Shown: positions 47,597 through 58,374 of the stretch, piece after piece
Layout: each line of letters opens with the position of its first letter
Position numbering within the stretch: position 1 is the stretch's first letter
Assembly (NCBI GenBank): GCA_001949185.1
Contig: BDGG01000002.1
Location: 7,840,772 to 7,904,771 of the forward strand
DNA from: Ramazzottius varieornatus
Taxonomy: Eukaryota > Tardigrada > Eutardigrada > Parachela > Ramazzottiidae
Direction: 5' to 3'
DNA length: 64,000 bases
The notes under the pieces: model-generated
Seen by the model: the letters and a program-made list of their open reading frames with translations, nothing else
The model's database searches: none
What the model was told of the DNA's origin: nothing
Translations under genes and position numbers: made by a program

Positions 47597-49330
47597 TTAA
47601 CTGGACCCAGTAAAGATGAACACGACGTTATTGCGGTTCAATCGAGCATAAGACGAACCTCCCCAAACGAGTGAAAAATCAGTAGGCTCATACTTCAACT
47701 TTAAGCTTCCTGCAGACTTGTAAGCGTACTGGACCTGCACTCTCTGTCCATCGATCACGGTTTCCTGACTGAATGCTTCCCTAGCAGCCTCTTCAGAAGC
47801 AAACATCACGAAAATACAGCTGGAAAATAAAGTCACCAGTAACCAGTTGAAGACCCAAGTCTGATATTGGAGGCCGGCAAATAAAAAGCACATCATCGTC
47901 ACCTCAAGTAGCGCACGCTTCCAGCTAATAACAGTGAAAACGTGCGCCACTTGAAACGACGATCCTGTGCGTTCCGTTTGCCGGCTATTTCGAATAGATA
48001 TACAACACGATCCGCGGCAAGGTAATCCTCGGATAAAGCTCACCTGTTGTCTGGAAGATGTCTTTTCTTGTTCGGGGTTCTCCGGCCACTTCCGCCAAAA
48101 CACACGTCAAAAGCTGATGGAAAACTTTTGCGGATCTCGTAGAATGGTGGGAGAAACTTGAGGCCGCTGACGAACAGTGTCAACATGTCCAGTTCGCCAC
48201 CTGCAAAACAGCTTTCTTGATAGCGAAAATCAGGTGTGATCGAGACAAACTTACAATCTAACAACTGCTTTGGGTTGAGTTTGCTCTTTGTGCCACAGAA
48301 ATCGACGATGAAGGTTTTTCCATTGATTGTGCTCGCCTTATTGACCATCTCGTAAGCCTCTGTAGCTGAAGCTGCACTTGCAAACTCGAAAATGGCGTAA
48401 CTGGAAGTAGTGGAGGAAAAAACCATTAGACACCGAACAATAAAACCACTTTTTGTCGAATAGAAGTCGATAATGACTTGAACGTGTCCGTCTTCCCAAA
48501 TGGGACGCTGTCAACCAAAAACCATTTGCACGTGCGCCACATGGAACAACAATGATGTTGATTTGATTTGCCGAGGTCTTCAACGAGCAATACTGGGAGA
48601 TACATGGAAAACGGACTCCATATACAATGCAGTAAATGGACTCGGTGGAAACGACAAGTTCGTTACCCTTCACCTTGGGCTGGTTTCGGGATGAGTTTGA
48701 GGTCGACCACTTCCGGTACGATAGCTTTCACTTCGTTCATCGGGATCTCGAGAGGGAGATTCCCCAGAAATATCCGTTTGTTGGCCCGTTCCTCTACAAG
48801 AAAAGGAGAATAAGAACAACATAGTAACATGCAAACTTTTATGCATATTCAAAATTACTTCCGGGGAAGTCGAACACCAGCTGACCGGACAGGGGCTAAA
48901 AAGCACCAGTGTTCGCATTGTTACCTGCGGTATTGTACCTTGACAGCGGTCTCTTGTTATTCTGCCTTGGGGATCCACTGGCAGAATCGCCTGGATCTGC
49001 AGGAGGTTCAGGCTTGTCAGACGGAATTTTCATGTCTTGCAGTGGTGAGAGAGAAGGGCAATTCGCAATGACTGCCGATGGCGCAGTGCATGTTGCAGTG
49101 TTTGCGATAGCCGCCATTCTAGCGTTCCTGTTGGCTCTCTTCCGGGCGGCTTTGGACATCTTCACAGGCTCGACCGTAGCTTCCGCTTCTTCAGGTGTGG
49201 CTGGTTTTCCGCTGGAAGGTGGCAGGGGACTACCCGAACTGGTCAGCTGCGTCGATCTCGAGGAGTTGGTGGTTTTGATTTTCCACAGCGCTCTCCAGTC
49301 CTGCGGGACAACTGGCAACGCATTCTCCAT
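47597..49330 (-). CDS. RNA-binding protein with two RRM domains
   Basis: Family recognised (RNA recognition motif), exact orthologue not. Five exons (48925-49330, 48667-48793, 48255-48400, 48044-48200, 47597-47819) close to 352 aa. The start at 49330 is chosen because the frame has no ATG further upstream and the decayed paralogue begins with the same MExxxPVVPQDWRAL. Residues 1-135 are polar, with a basic patch (KMSKAARKRANRNARM) that could act as a nuclear-localisation or RNA-contact region. RRM1 starts with the RNP2-like IFLGNLPLE, and its RNP1-like segment GEGYAIFEF is formed across the exon 2/3 junction. RRM2 has LTLFVSGLKFL and CIFVMFASEEAAREAF. The last ~35 residues show no motif. This is the only intact member of a three-copy cluster. 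Confidence 0.8.
47874..47985. repeat. GGCGCA palindromic MITE, best complete copy
   Basis: The clearest full-length copy, 112 bp. Termini GCCGGCAAA and TTTGCCGGC are perfect inverted repeats. Inner flanks CATCGTC / GACGATC, arms CAAGTAGCGCACG and CGTGCGCCACTTG, centre CTAATAACAG. It lies in the last intron of the RRM gene. Confidence 0.85.
48520..48580. repeat. GGCGCA MITE, right half only
   Basis: Only the right arm and end remain: GTGCGCCACATGGAACAAC then TGATTTGCCGAGG, in an intron of the RRM gene. Confidence 0.45.
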
Positions 49331-50668
49331 CTGAAAGATAACCTTGTTCCCTTTCGATTTCCAGGTCGATATGGATGACAAGTTATTCCATCAGCTCACA
49401 AGTTCCCAACAAGGCAGCAAGATTCCGGAACATCATTCTGTACGTCCGCGACGGTCCGGCGAAGAAGAATAAGATATGAAAACTTGAGAGTTGACAAAAC
49501 TATGTACTGAATTTTATTTTTCTAATTTTCTGCGGTGTTTTGACTTTGTTGTTGTTTGATCAAGGACCGACAAATGCGGCGCCAATCAATGCTTCGCGCA
49601 GCTTGAAAATGGAAAATGGGCAATCGGAGCGGCAATTAGACTTGCTGGAAATTCTTAGTTTTTGGCGAATTTGGCGAATGAAGGAACAGGTGTCGAGCGC
49701 AGGTGTGCAGTGAGCATCAGAGCATAACGACACGCACCTAAAAACAGCGGTTCTGTCACCGTTTAACTTGATTAGATGCACTCGAACGCTGAACAACTAC
49801 AAGACTGCTTGGTTGACGAAACTTTGCACTGCGTGCATTCAACCGGTAAAGAGGCTGAACAAAGTAGTCGAATGGAGCCAATCGCAGATTTATTCAGGAA
49901 ATGGAAAATTTCCAGCAACTCTAGCGGCAATCCCCCGAAAGATCTGGAACTGGCAGGGGCGCTTGAGCGGGGATCTTTTTGCGCTGTGTGGAGAGAGCAT
50001 CCTGCCGGCGACTTTCGTCCACGCCCGAGGCTGGTGAGGTCATTCTTTCGGCATAACTCGTAAGCCACTCATATTGTGCGTGCATAAAATCTACAAACCA
50101 TCAGGAAAGATTCTGATTCGCTATTAGTTTTTTGCTTCGTTCACATCACGCATTGATGTATGGGCAGTTATGGCTGGGGGAAGAATCCCACGGAGGCCCT
50201 CACGAACGGAAGAACGTTAGCCATGTCATTTCTGTGTGGATTGTCTTAGACGATGTCGGATGGCTGACGTCGTCGGCTGACGTCGAGGACGGAGTCGTCG
50301 TCGAGTGATGCTACGGATGCACACCTTGTTGACGTTGTACTTCACGGTCATCTGCAGTACTCAATGATCATAGCCTCATAGCGATAGGCACATCTCTGCA
50401 GTCTCCATGTCTGACTGACTTCGTCAAAGTGGTTGTTCAGTGGATCACACGTTGCTGTTTCCTCAAGTCCAAAGTTAAGTGCGCTGCAGTTATGATTCTC
50501 CATTGTCAAACCTGCTTTGCGATATTATGGAAACAATATGCAATGAGATGCTGTTCTCGTAAGAGCTCTTCACCCAGATGTTCTTCGATCTATCAGAAAG
50601 GGGGAAACACCTTTCCGGCTGACGGATGTCGGAGGGAAGACTTCTAATCTCTGATTTTACGTGTTAAT
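49331..50668. other. Intergenic region between the RRM gene and the glycosyltransferase
   Basis: About 1.3 kb. A 96-codon + strand ORF with a real ATG (49776-50063) contains MEPIADLFRKWKISS and is compositionally plausible, but has no recognised domain. I leave it as a possibility only. Nothing else is visible. Confidence 0.4.
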
Positions 50669-52296
50669 ATGGCTTTGACGCAATCTCGTATCTTCTTTGG
50701 CCTTCTTATTACCTTAGTCGTAGCCTCTGGCTTCATCTTCACGCTGTCAGTATGGAAGACCACTCCCGTCGAGCCCCCGTACGCTACACTGTCGTTACAA
50801 GCTCGGAAATGGCAGAAGAAAGCGAAGGACACTTCACTAAACTCTTTCTGGAAAGAGTTGGGTCGTCCGTCCAACGCGTCGAAGTCCGTCACCGAAAAAG
50901 AGCTGATCCCTCCTGTCGCTCGTCAGATTTCTCGTCCGCTCGAATATCACCTGGACCCCGTAGGAATTGCCAAACAGTACGACATTATGCCCAAGCCCTG
51001 TTCGGACTTCAAGCAGCAGCCATTTCTGGTTCTGATTGTCTTTTCACGTCCGGATGGCTTCAAGCTTCGTCAAGCCATCCGCAAGACTTACGGCTCATTA
51101 GCTAACCCTGTGTGCGGCGTCCGACTGCTCTTCATGTTGGGCCGCATCTACAACAGCGTACTGCAGACTATGCTAGTACAGGAAGCGGACAAGTACGGCG
51201 ACATGATCCAGTCCAATCAGTTTGATGACAAGTACCGAGCAGCGGCCCACAAGGCCATCCATCTGCTGCAGTGGGGTGGCACCTTCTGTCCACAGTCCAC
51301 TTATGTCGCCAAGATCGACGACGATAACTGGCTCAACTTGCCCAAATACTACAACTTCTTGCAACAGCACAAGGGAAACGACTACGTTTATGGAGCCATC
51401 TTCGGAGCAGGTAAATTCACCAAATTCTATGTCAATAAATACGAGACATCCGTGACGTCATCAGATTTTTTTCATGACAGGGTTATCAGTAATGCATGAA
51501 AGGAAGGCTGTGTGACGTCAGCGCTCGTTAAAGCGGATAGGTTGTGAAACAGTGGTGACGTCGCCAAAATATAGTAAACTGCATTGTACAAATTGGCTTG
51601 CTCATGATGCTCGGCGCGACTTGAGCGGGGAACATGGAATATCGTTTTCCGGGTTTTGGTTGTTTTTGTGCTTTCTGTTTTGATCAAAGGGAGCAGCATG
51701 ATGTTATACCTGGGTCGGCTGAGGTAATCAATGGTGGACTCCAAGACAAATAAGATCTGAAAGGGCGTCTTTGTCACGCTTTGTTGACTTGGCGGTGATC
51801 GAACAGTGGGCAGACCTTAAATAAGATATCGGCGTGACAGTGTCCCTCCCGGAGTTTCCCTCCTTGAGTTTCCTGATGCATCTGTACAAACACTACTCTA
51901 TGTTTGAAGTTGAATGAGTATTTTTTTCTTTTAGGTACAACTGTGATCCGCGATCCTGCCAGCAAATACTACGTGCCACGAGAAGAGTTCGCTCCTGACC
52001 TGTATCCCGAGTACTTGTCGGGAATTCTCTACGCCTTCAAGACCAAGGTCTTGCCCAAGGTGGTGCATGTCGCCAAGAGCCTGCACGTTACTTTTAACGA
52101 TGATGTTTACATCTGCGGTGTGGTAACCAGCGCAGCCAATCTGACGCGGAGAGAAGTACCAGACTATGCCTGGGACAACAACATTTACGATACGGCGTGC
52201 CCCAAACGGGATAAAATGTGCATACATTACTCCACAGTCGAAGACTTTTACAGACTTTGGACCGATAGCTGTTATCGCTACGAAGAACTTTGCTAA
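50669..52296 (+). CDS. Beta-1,3-galactosyltransferase-like enzyme (GT31 family)
   Basis: A Golgi type II membrane glycosyltransferase. Two exons (50669-51410, 51935-52296) give 367 aa. A short cytoplasmic N-terminus is followed by a signal anchor at about residues 8-28 (IFFGLLITLVVASGFIFTLSV) and a polar stem. The catalytic domain begins near FLVLIVFSRPDGFKLRQAIR, the RxxIRxTW-type block of the family. The metal-binding DxD-type motif is DDD at 217-219 (AKIDDDNWLN). YPEYLSGILY at about 271-280 is the conserved acceptor-site block, and DDVYICGVV at about 303-311 replaces the usual EDVYVG. Cys residues near the C-terminus probably form disulfides. The donor sugar cannot be decided; both Gal- and GlcNAc-transferases share these motifs. 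The 3' end is nearly abutted by a gene on the opposite strand. Confidence 0.88.
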
Positions 52297-52502
52297 TCAC
52301 TTCGTTTGTACCTGCCCTACACTACTGCTTCTGTTTTTATTTCTTTTTAGCATTCGCTTTTGGTTTTATCGAGTTTTGTTTTTATCCTGTACGTTTTACT
52401 GACTTTTAACCCTACCATTTCTAAATCTGTGATAGAAATTTTTTTCCGTCTTATCGTACAGTTTCAATCGTCTTTGCTTCCAGTCTGAAATGACTTTTGA
52501 GT

Positions 52503-52508
52503 TTTATT
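52503..52508 (-). terminator. Poly(A) signal of the Spaetzle-like gene
   Basis: AATAAA on the minus strand, 32 nt past the Spaetzle-like stop and inside the 3' UTR of the opposite-strand glycosyltransferase. Confidence 0.5.
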
Positions 52509-52521
52509 CTTTACGTAACAA

Positions 52522-52527
52522 AATAAA
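52522..52527 (+). terminator. Poly(A) signal of the GT31 gene
   Basis: AATAAA lies 226 nt after the glycosyltransferase stop and only 13 nt from the end of the convergent coding sequence. Confidence 0.6.
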
Positions 52528-52539
52528 GTGAATATGCGA

Positions 52540-54239
52540 TCAACGACGATCAGCGTTGGGGTCCGGTGTGGTACTTTGAGCCAGGAAAGGCGACATTTCC
52601 ACTTGGCAGCCGCAGGAAGTGGGGATCTTGAACCATTCGAGGTGGAGACCGCGATCCGACGAGCATGTTAGCAAACGTTGCAGTGAATACCGCTGTGTAC
52701 ACTGGCTTTTCAAATGGGAACACAGGTAATCGCATGGTTCACCGGCTCTGAAAAAAAGAAAATAAACCTCTTCCGCTGACGAAATTGATGGTAATTGCAA
52801 TAGCTCGTGAAAGTCTATTGTAGACATTGATGGTACAACCATACCACACGTCTTGCAGTAAAGTTCATCATTGGAAATGCATTTGGCGTGAGTGGCCGAA
52901 CTGTTCAACAAGTGCCAGATGAATATTCAGCGTCTCGAGAACTGCACTTAAGAAGGTACAAGACCAGTTTCGCGAAAAACTCTTGACGAACACTTCAAAC
53001 GTGAGACGTTGACAAACACCGTAAACTACTTCCGCTGGCGCGCGACGTCACGGTGCCGGTCGAAATGGGGAGTAAATCTGGCAGAGCCGCGACGTCACTG
53101 CGGCCTACTTCATCTGTCGATTGATTAGCTTTTACAGGTTGATTGACTGACCTCAAGCACTCTTCCGCTCGGACAACCTGCCTGCATTGGCCAACCTGGA
53201 CCAAAGGATCCCATCCGCCAAGCTCCTTCTCAGCTCGAACGATGGACAGCGCATGCTTAATGGTGGATGGACAAACTTCGTATGTGTGGTTGAAGGTCAA
53301 GAGTTGTTGTTGTCGGGAATACTGGTAGGCGGAAGTGTCATCTCGGGCTCGTCGAATGGGTGCAGCTGGGCGTCTGGCTGGAGGAGCGGCCGGCAAGCGA
53401 GAAGGATTCGCTTTCACCAACCTTTCCCTACTTCTTTCTAATTGGATCCGTGATGCTTTGGTAGGTGGGTTCGTTCGTCGAGGGGCGCTGGTGACCGTCA
53501 GAGGCTCTGGCTCAGCTGCACCGAGTTCTTCCTCGACAGGTGGCGCTTCTTCCGCCACCGGCTCTTCCGGCACTGCGGTGGCTTCGGTGGCGATAAGCTC
53601 CTCGTCGGGAAATAATTCGCAGCTCCATTGGACATGTCTTCGAAGTTTCCGGAAAAGCTCCGGATCGCTTTCAACGCATGACGCGATAAAATCGCTGGAA
53701 GAAAGAAGCTTGCATGCTGCGACCCGGAAGGTGACCGTGTCTATCCTGCTACGTACCTCGGATACTGGTTGTCTGTTTCACAGTACGTGCTTGTCGACAG
53801 CGTTACGCAGAAGGGAAGTTGCGGCTTCACTGTGAAAAGAAAGGGACGCATGTAAGTCTCATGTCACGGTTTTACGGGGTGGAAATATGATATTCAACAA
53901 ATCAACGGTGTCGACCCTCACAAGGTTTTCTGCTTACCCTGCAGCAAGAAAGCTGGCTGGTGTCCGCTGGCTGTTAGCTGGCCGTGTCGTCGGTACTGCC
54001 CGTAAGAATTCACTGCAACTACGTCAGTCTCCGTAACTATCGCGTAAGATGTTTTCTGTTTTTCAAACAGAGAATTTACCTGGAAGATTGGAGCGGGAGT
54101 AGGAGTAACGCTGAGAAACCACCGCCACCGGCGGTCTCCACTGGGCTTGCGGCAACCACGAGCCGAGCTCTTCCCCATCGTCGCCACACTTGACGCCGAC
54201 AAACAAAATCACTACGGCAGCAAGCACTGAGGTCTTCAT
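52540..54239 (-). CDS. Spaetzle-like cystine-knot ligand precursor
   Basis: Spaetzle proteins are secreted, cleaved precursors whose C-terminal cystine-knot dimer binds Toll-type receptors. Five exons (54080-54239, 53938-54018, 53757-53829, 53152-53694, 52540-52747) close to 354 aa. A signal peptide is clear (MKTSVLAAVVILFVG). Residues ~20-130 form a pro-region with Cys pairs (FCVTLSTSTYC, ASCVES, WSCELF). An acidic then Pro/Ala/Arg-rich spacer follows, with basic clusters that could be cleaved (APIRRARDD). The knot domain starts near EVCPSTIKHA, with GWDPLVQVGQCRQVVRAEEC, GEPCDYLCSHLKSQCTQRYSLQRLL and the final SCGCQVEM, matching Spaetzle order and Cys spacing. Which of the several Spaetzle subfamilies it belongs to cannot be settled by eye. 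Confidence 0.87.
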
Positions 54240-54640
54240 CTTAGATGATTGTATAGATGGTATCCGAAAAAGAGCGGAGATTTATCTGCTGTGCTTTCGG
54301 AGCATTTTATGTCTTTTTTCGGCGGGTCTTGGGTTTGCGGCAGTGGAGAAGATAATGCAGTACTACTATTTAATCTTCTACTATAGAATTAGATCAGAAT
54401 TTGCTTTTCAAGTTTGAAATTATTTTTCTCAAGAACTACTTTCGAATTCACATAGTATAGCTTTCGAATTCACAGAGCTGTTTATCAGGCTCGTGGAATT
54501 GTGGCCGAAGAGCGATGAGGAAACCATTTACGGTGGGAATTTAATTTGTGATCAAGTCAAGTACCCGCTTTATTGACCATCTACTGATTCTGTTTTGTTT
54601 CCAGGAGCAATCGAGCACGTGCCGACGAGCTTTCAGTAAG
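54240..54640. other. Upstream region of the Spaetzle-like gene
   Basis: About 400 bp of AT-rich sequence with a direct repeat of CTTTCGAATTCACA (around 54440 and 54460). No gene is seen. Confidence 0.4.
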
Positions 54641-54650
54641 AGATAAAATT

Positions 54651-55145
54651 CGAAAGCAGGTCAAATGAGTCACGAGATTTCAGTGGAAGCCACACGCAAA
54701 CCTGCCCGCGATATTTTGCTTGCATGTGCAACTGTGGTGTACTGTATTTTCCTGGAAGACTGACGAGCAACCAGCGGTGGTTGCTTCTGCAAAAAGAGCT
54801 TCCGGGCCTTGACGCATGGATAAAAGGAAAACCACGGTTGAGGTTCCGGTTACTTCCGTCTTGCTGACGAGATCGATCTGGTTAGCGAGGATGTCGTCAA
54901 TCTTTGACCTTCGGCATCACCGATTCCACTACTCTGTGGTTTCTCGTTGTATTTTGATCGTAGTTCGTACGGTACACCCCAACTTACAGTTGTTGAAACT
55001 ATTCGCTGGTGGAAACCTTTCAGGGGGCTGTCCCTCTGTTTCTCCTGGAAATTGTGAATGCACGGGAAGGAAGCCTTCTATGATCGCACCGAGGACTTCC
55101 GGCAGCCTGACTATAATCTTGTCATACGCAGACGCATCCGTATAG
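54651..55145 (-). other. Possible minus-strand coding exons, model unresolved
   Basis: On the minus strand, 54995-55143 reads as a codon-like stretch (YDKIIVRLPEVLGAIIEGFLP) ending at a CT|GTAAGT donor. A second open stretch (KIDDILANQIDLVSKTEV) runs to a stop near 54690. Composition looks coding, but I found no start, no domain and no convincing acceptor. The gap at 55524 may hide upstream parts. A + strand ORF of 109 codons overlaps and is probably a shadow. Confidence 0.3.
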
Positions 55146-55432
55146 TATTAAATTCTCACTACGAGGCTTGACAGTTCCATACGGTCCGATAAGTTGATGC
55201 ACAGTCGGAGTCTGGCATTGAGCGTAAGAGATCTCAAAGAGGAAGGCTGATTATGCATACGCATTACTTCCACTTGTCATCGGAACTGTTGGATTTCTGA
55301 CGTCGTCTGAGCCGAAGTCTGACAACGCCCTACTCTATCAGGTTGCCCACAAGTTCCGACGCTCTTTTGAGAGCCTTCAGTTATCCTCTAATTCCCCTTG
55401 CGTGATATCAGTTAAACTACAAATCTATTAGA

Positions 55433-55815
55433 TCGTCATTATAGAGAATGCGAGCGAAAGCGCACTAGCACAATTCCATACGCACAAGGACATCGTGACG
55501 TTATGGGAAACATTGTGCAACTCNNNNNNNNNNNNNNNNNNNNNNNNNNNNNNNNNNNNNNNNNNNNNNNNNNNNNNNNNNNNNNNNNNNNNNNNNNNNN
55601 NNNNNNNNNNNNNNNNNNNNNNNNNNNNNNNNNNNNNNNNNNNNNNNNNNNNNNNNNNNNNNNNNNNNNNNNNNNNNNNNNNNNNNNNNNNNNNNNNNNN
55701 NNNCACTCTTTTAGCACTGTCTACGAGACGAACTTGTTTCTATGATGTCACGATGCTCCTGTGCGTATCCAATTGTGCTGGTGCGCTTTCGCTCGCAATC
55801 TGTATATTAGATCGA
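55433..55815. mobile_element. Long inverted-repeat element with assembly gap in its centre
   Basis: The left arm (from about 55433) contains ATGCGAGCGAAAGCGCACTA, then GCACAATTCCATACGCACA, and later CATCGTGACGTTATG. The right arm (to about 55815) is its inverted counterpart: CATGATGTCACGATG-like, TGTGCGTATCCAATTGTGC and GCGCTTTCGCTCGCAAT. The arms span roughly 80 bp each with few mismatches. The terminal TATA and AGA pairing suggests a TA-flanked DNA element, but class is unproven. The run of N sits exactly in the loop, consistent with a hairpin that was hard to assemble. Confidence 0.7.
55524..55703. other. Assembly gap (180 N)
   Basis: A run of 180 undetermined bases. The true length is unknown. 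ORFs that cross it are artefacts. Confidence 0.99.
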
Positions 55816-56193
55816 CGTGCGTGAAAACATCGCAGCGTAAACGGTATTATTGTATTAGTACCCAATAACAACTCACCATCCATACCAATTACGGACATGA
55901 ACGTATTAATTCCACATCAGGATAATAATCCCGACACTACACCTCAACGAAGAACAATAAGGGTCAACACGCGGAACTTGATAGACCGAAAACAATGATG
56001 TTTTCACCGAAACCAAAATTTTATGTAATAATAACCCAAGTCAACAAACAGTTTACGGGACAATTCAAAGAAAACAAGACATTACCAACAAGAGATGACT
56101 ATTTTCAGAGAACTAAATACTTTATCCCGACGGGAAAAATGTCACGAGAGAAATTAAATTTACAAGAAGAGAAAATTTGGAGTTGGGGACTGA
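55816..56193. other. Intergenic region downstream of the four-TM gene
   Basis: About 380 AT-rich bases. A 109-codon + strand ORF at 55995-56324 starts here and runs antisense across the last exon of the four-TM gene. It has no domain and is not supported. Confidence 0.45.
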
Positions 56194-56199
56194 TTTATT
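56194..56199 (-). terminator. Poly(A) signal of the four-TM gene
   Basis: AATAAA on the minus strand 14 nt after the stop codon, with a second overlapping AATAAT-AAAATAAA context. It implies a very short 3' UTR. Confidence 0.5.
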
Positions 56200-56212
56200 T
56201 TATTATTCTTTA

Positions 56213-57565
56213 TCACGGCAATTCTTTTAGGTCCTTTCCTTTCATCATTGCGGACTTCTTTCCGGCCAAGACTCTCTCGTTCTTTGGGTCGCAAATCTGT
56301 GAACAGAAAGAAGAAGCGGTTTAGAGTGTGGCTATAAAATGCCCACGATGATGCACAAGCCAGCCTACCCAGCATTTGCACTGTCGTGAGGCCAAGGCTT
56401 GGTAAACGACGGCGACGAGATTGACAATGAAGGCAGGTATTAGCAATATCAGGCCGAGGAAGAGCATGACGGTGGTGAAGCCTTCGCCGACTTGGGGGAC
56501 GATCATCGAGTAATGCGACAAAGAGATGATGTAAGAGCTGATACCGATACCGTTGCAGTAGAGGAGCAGCGAGGCGTTGCAGATGAAGTAGGAGCGACGC
56601 AGAAACTTGTGGATGGGTCGCGAGATGGAACGCTTGCTGGCCATCCGTCCCATGAAGCCAATCAGCAGGTTCATCACACCGATCCACACGGCGAACCACA
56701 AGGTGTCTTCCCGTGACAGGAGGACCCATTGTCCACCGGAGAAGACCGGATAGTGGACTGCAAAGACAGGAAGAGGAAGGTTAACACAGCGCACAATGGT
56801 CCTATGGCCGATTACATTCCTACGTCAGCGACTCTTTTTTCTTCGTTCGAGTGTATAAGTAAACAAACGAAAAACACAGTGGCGATATGGAATGTACTCG
56901 AGAATAAGTAGTCAATAACGGCCGGAGATTATTTGAGCGAGTTACATAATGAAACCGCAGAGTTCTCGTTTTTCTTCGTCCCAATAAACCAAGCGTTCGC
57001 AGGACCTTGCCATTGGTCTACCGACCGAAAGCCATGCACCACACCGCATGCCGCACACCGACACCACACATAGAGCGCACAGTAAAACCCCGCCCACATT
57101 CGAACTATTCAACTCGCAATGATCTCACTGCTCGTAGTTTAACCCGGACATTTCTCCCACGAGACCAAGTCACAATTCTGATCGACCTGCAACGATCAAA
57201 ATTACGAAGGACGACGTCGTTCACAGAGGCTGATTTTAGCTGCGAGATCGATCATCGATGCATGACGACGGAAAACGTTGCGAATCGCTGTTTGAAATTC
57301 GCCTCTCGGCTATAAAACCAGTTGGTATAGTTTTGGTAAAGTTTTGCTTACAGTAAAGGCCGACGCCGATCAACACTATTCCCAAGACCATTTGCAGAAT
57401 AGACAGCGTCTTGAAGCGGCTGAGATAGCGGCATGTTGCTCGGGAAGAGTGGCCGTCTTCGAGATACATTCCGCCATTGCGTATCAGCGGTGCCTGATCG
57501 TTGGCTGTCAGCTGCACCCCACTGGGGCCTGTGAAAACCACTTGGCTGGGATTGACTTTATCCAT
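56213..57565 (-). CDS. Four-transmembrane protein of unknown function
   Basis: Not recognised as a named family. Three exons (57352-57565, 56369-56757, 56213-56296) close to 228 aa. The ~45-residue cytoplasmic N-terminus is polar. Helix 1 is LSILQMVLGIVLIGVGLY. Helix 2 (TLWFAVWIGVMNLLIGFMG), helix 3 (FICNASLLLYCNGIGISSYII) and helix 4 (VMLFLGLILLIPAFIVNLVAVVY) follow in exon 2. Between helices 1 and 2 is a short extracellular loop (HYPVFSGGQW). The C-terminal tail is short and Lys-rich, preceded by a Cys cluster (RQCKCW) that could be palmitoylated. The layout resembles MS4A-like or MARVEL-like tetraspans, but no diagnostic motif is visible. The last exon reading was chosen because phase 0 gives a stop directly before a poly(A) signal. 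Confidence 0.75.
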
Positions 57566-58374
57566 TTTCCAGCCGAAAGAAGTCTGAAGTAAATGGCAGG
57601 GAAGAAATGGAAAGGAAGCGTCAGGAATGCAGGATAGAAGTGAAGCGAAGATTTGCGGTTGCGCAGTTCGCTATGATCCGAAGACGCGAAGAAGCAGGCT
57701 TTCCATGCCGCGGCGAAGAATAAGCAAACCTGTTCTGCAAAGAGAAGGAAGACGACGATCGACGGCGGTCTTTATTGGCGCTGGTACGAAATGTTCGACA
57801 TATCCGAGGAATAAAAAAAATCATCGAAAACTGTAAAAGGCGAACGAAGCCAGCGCGACTGCGCGAGTTGATAACGACGGGCCTGCAAGCCACGCTTTAT
57901 CGCTTCTCTCGCTCGAACGCTTCGACGTCTTCGAGTGTTAGCCCGTCTCCGCGTGCTCTCGTACAGCTGTAGCGACAAGCGAACCGCGGACGAAGTTCGA
58001 CACGAGGCTTTCTGCAGGCGAATTTAAACAGCGTTAAAGTGCATTACGTCACTGCATTCGCACGGCCTCCCGCACAGTGCCCGGCAGATGGCGCAGTTTG
58101 ACATGTTCTCGTACAATGGAGTCTTTGTGTTACGTCAGTCACGATTCGCGCCGAAAGTTTGCCGCTGATTCTCAGCCATGACTCATTCTACTATGAGGTC
58201 AGCATGAGGTCATAGTTGACTGGGATGTCTGGCAATCTGCATGCGGTCTTCTTCTGTGGTATTCCGCAAGATCTTCTTCATTCCCCGATTCCCGGTTCAT
58301 TTTCTTCACCTATCTACTGGTTCCGGGCTTTGTTGTAGTACCTTTGGTCTTCCGCTTTAGGTATCGGAGGGGTG
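57566..58374. other. Divergent intergenic region
   Basis: About 800 bp between the four-TM gene (-) and the uncharacterised gene (+). ORFs at 57621-57978 on both strands overlap each other and are rich in Arg/Ser with no motif. CTTTAG at 58355-58360 is a possible splice acceptor, so the + strand gene may have an upstream exon that I cannot place. Confidence 0.4.

Noticed and set aside
49331-49381. In-frame extension of the RRM gene by 17 codons
   Set aside because: The extension begins with TTG, not ATG, and a splice-acceptor-like TTATCTTTCAG directly precedes the ATG at 49330.
55428-55824. ORFs running through the N gap
   Set aside because: The residues are undetermined and the frames are artefacts of the gap.
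57311-57317. TATAAAA on the + strand with good context inside the four-TM gene
   Set aside because: No + strand gene starts downstream. It lies in an intron just before an exon of a minus-strand gene.
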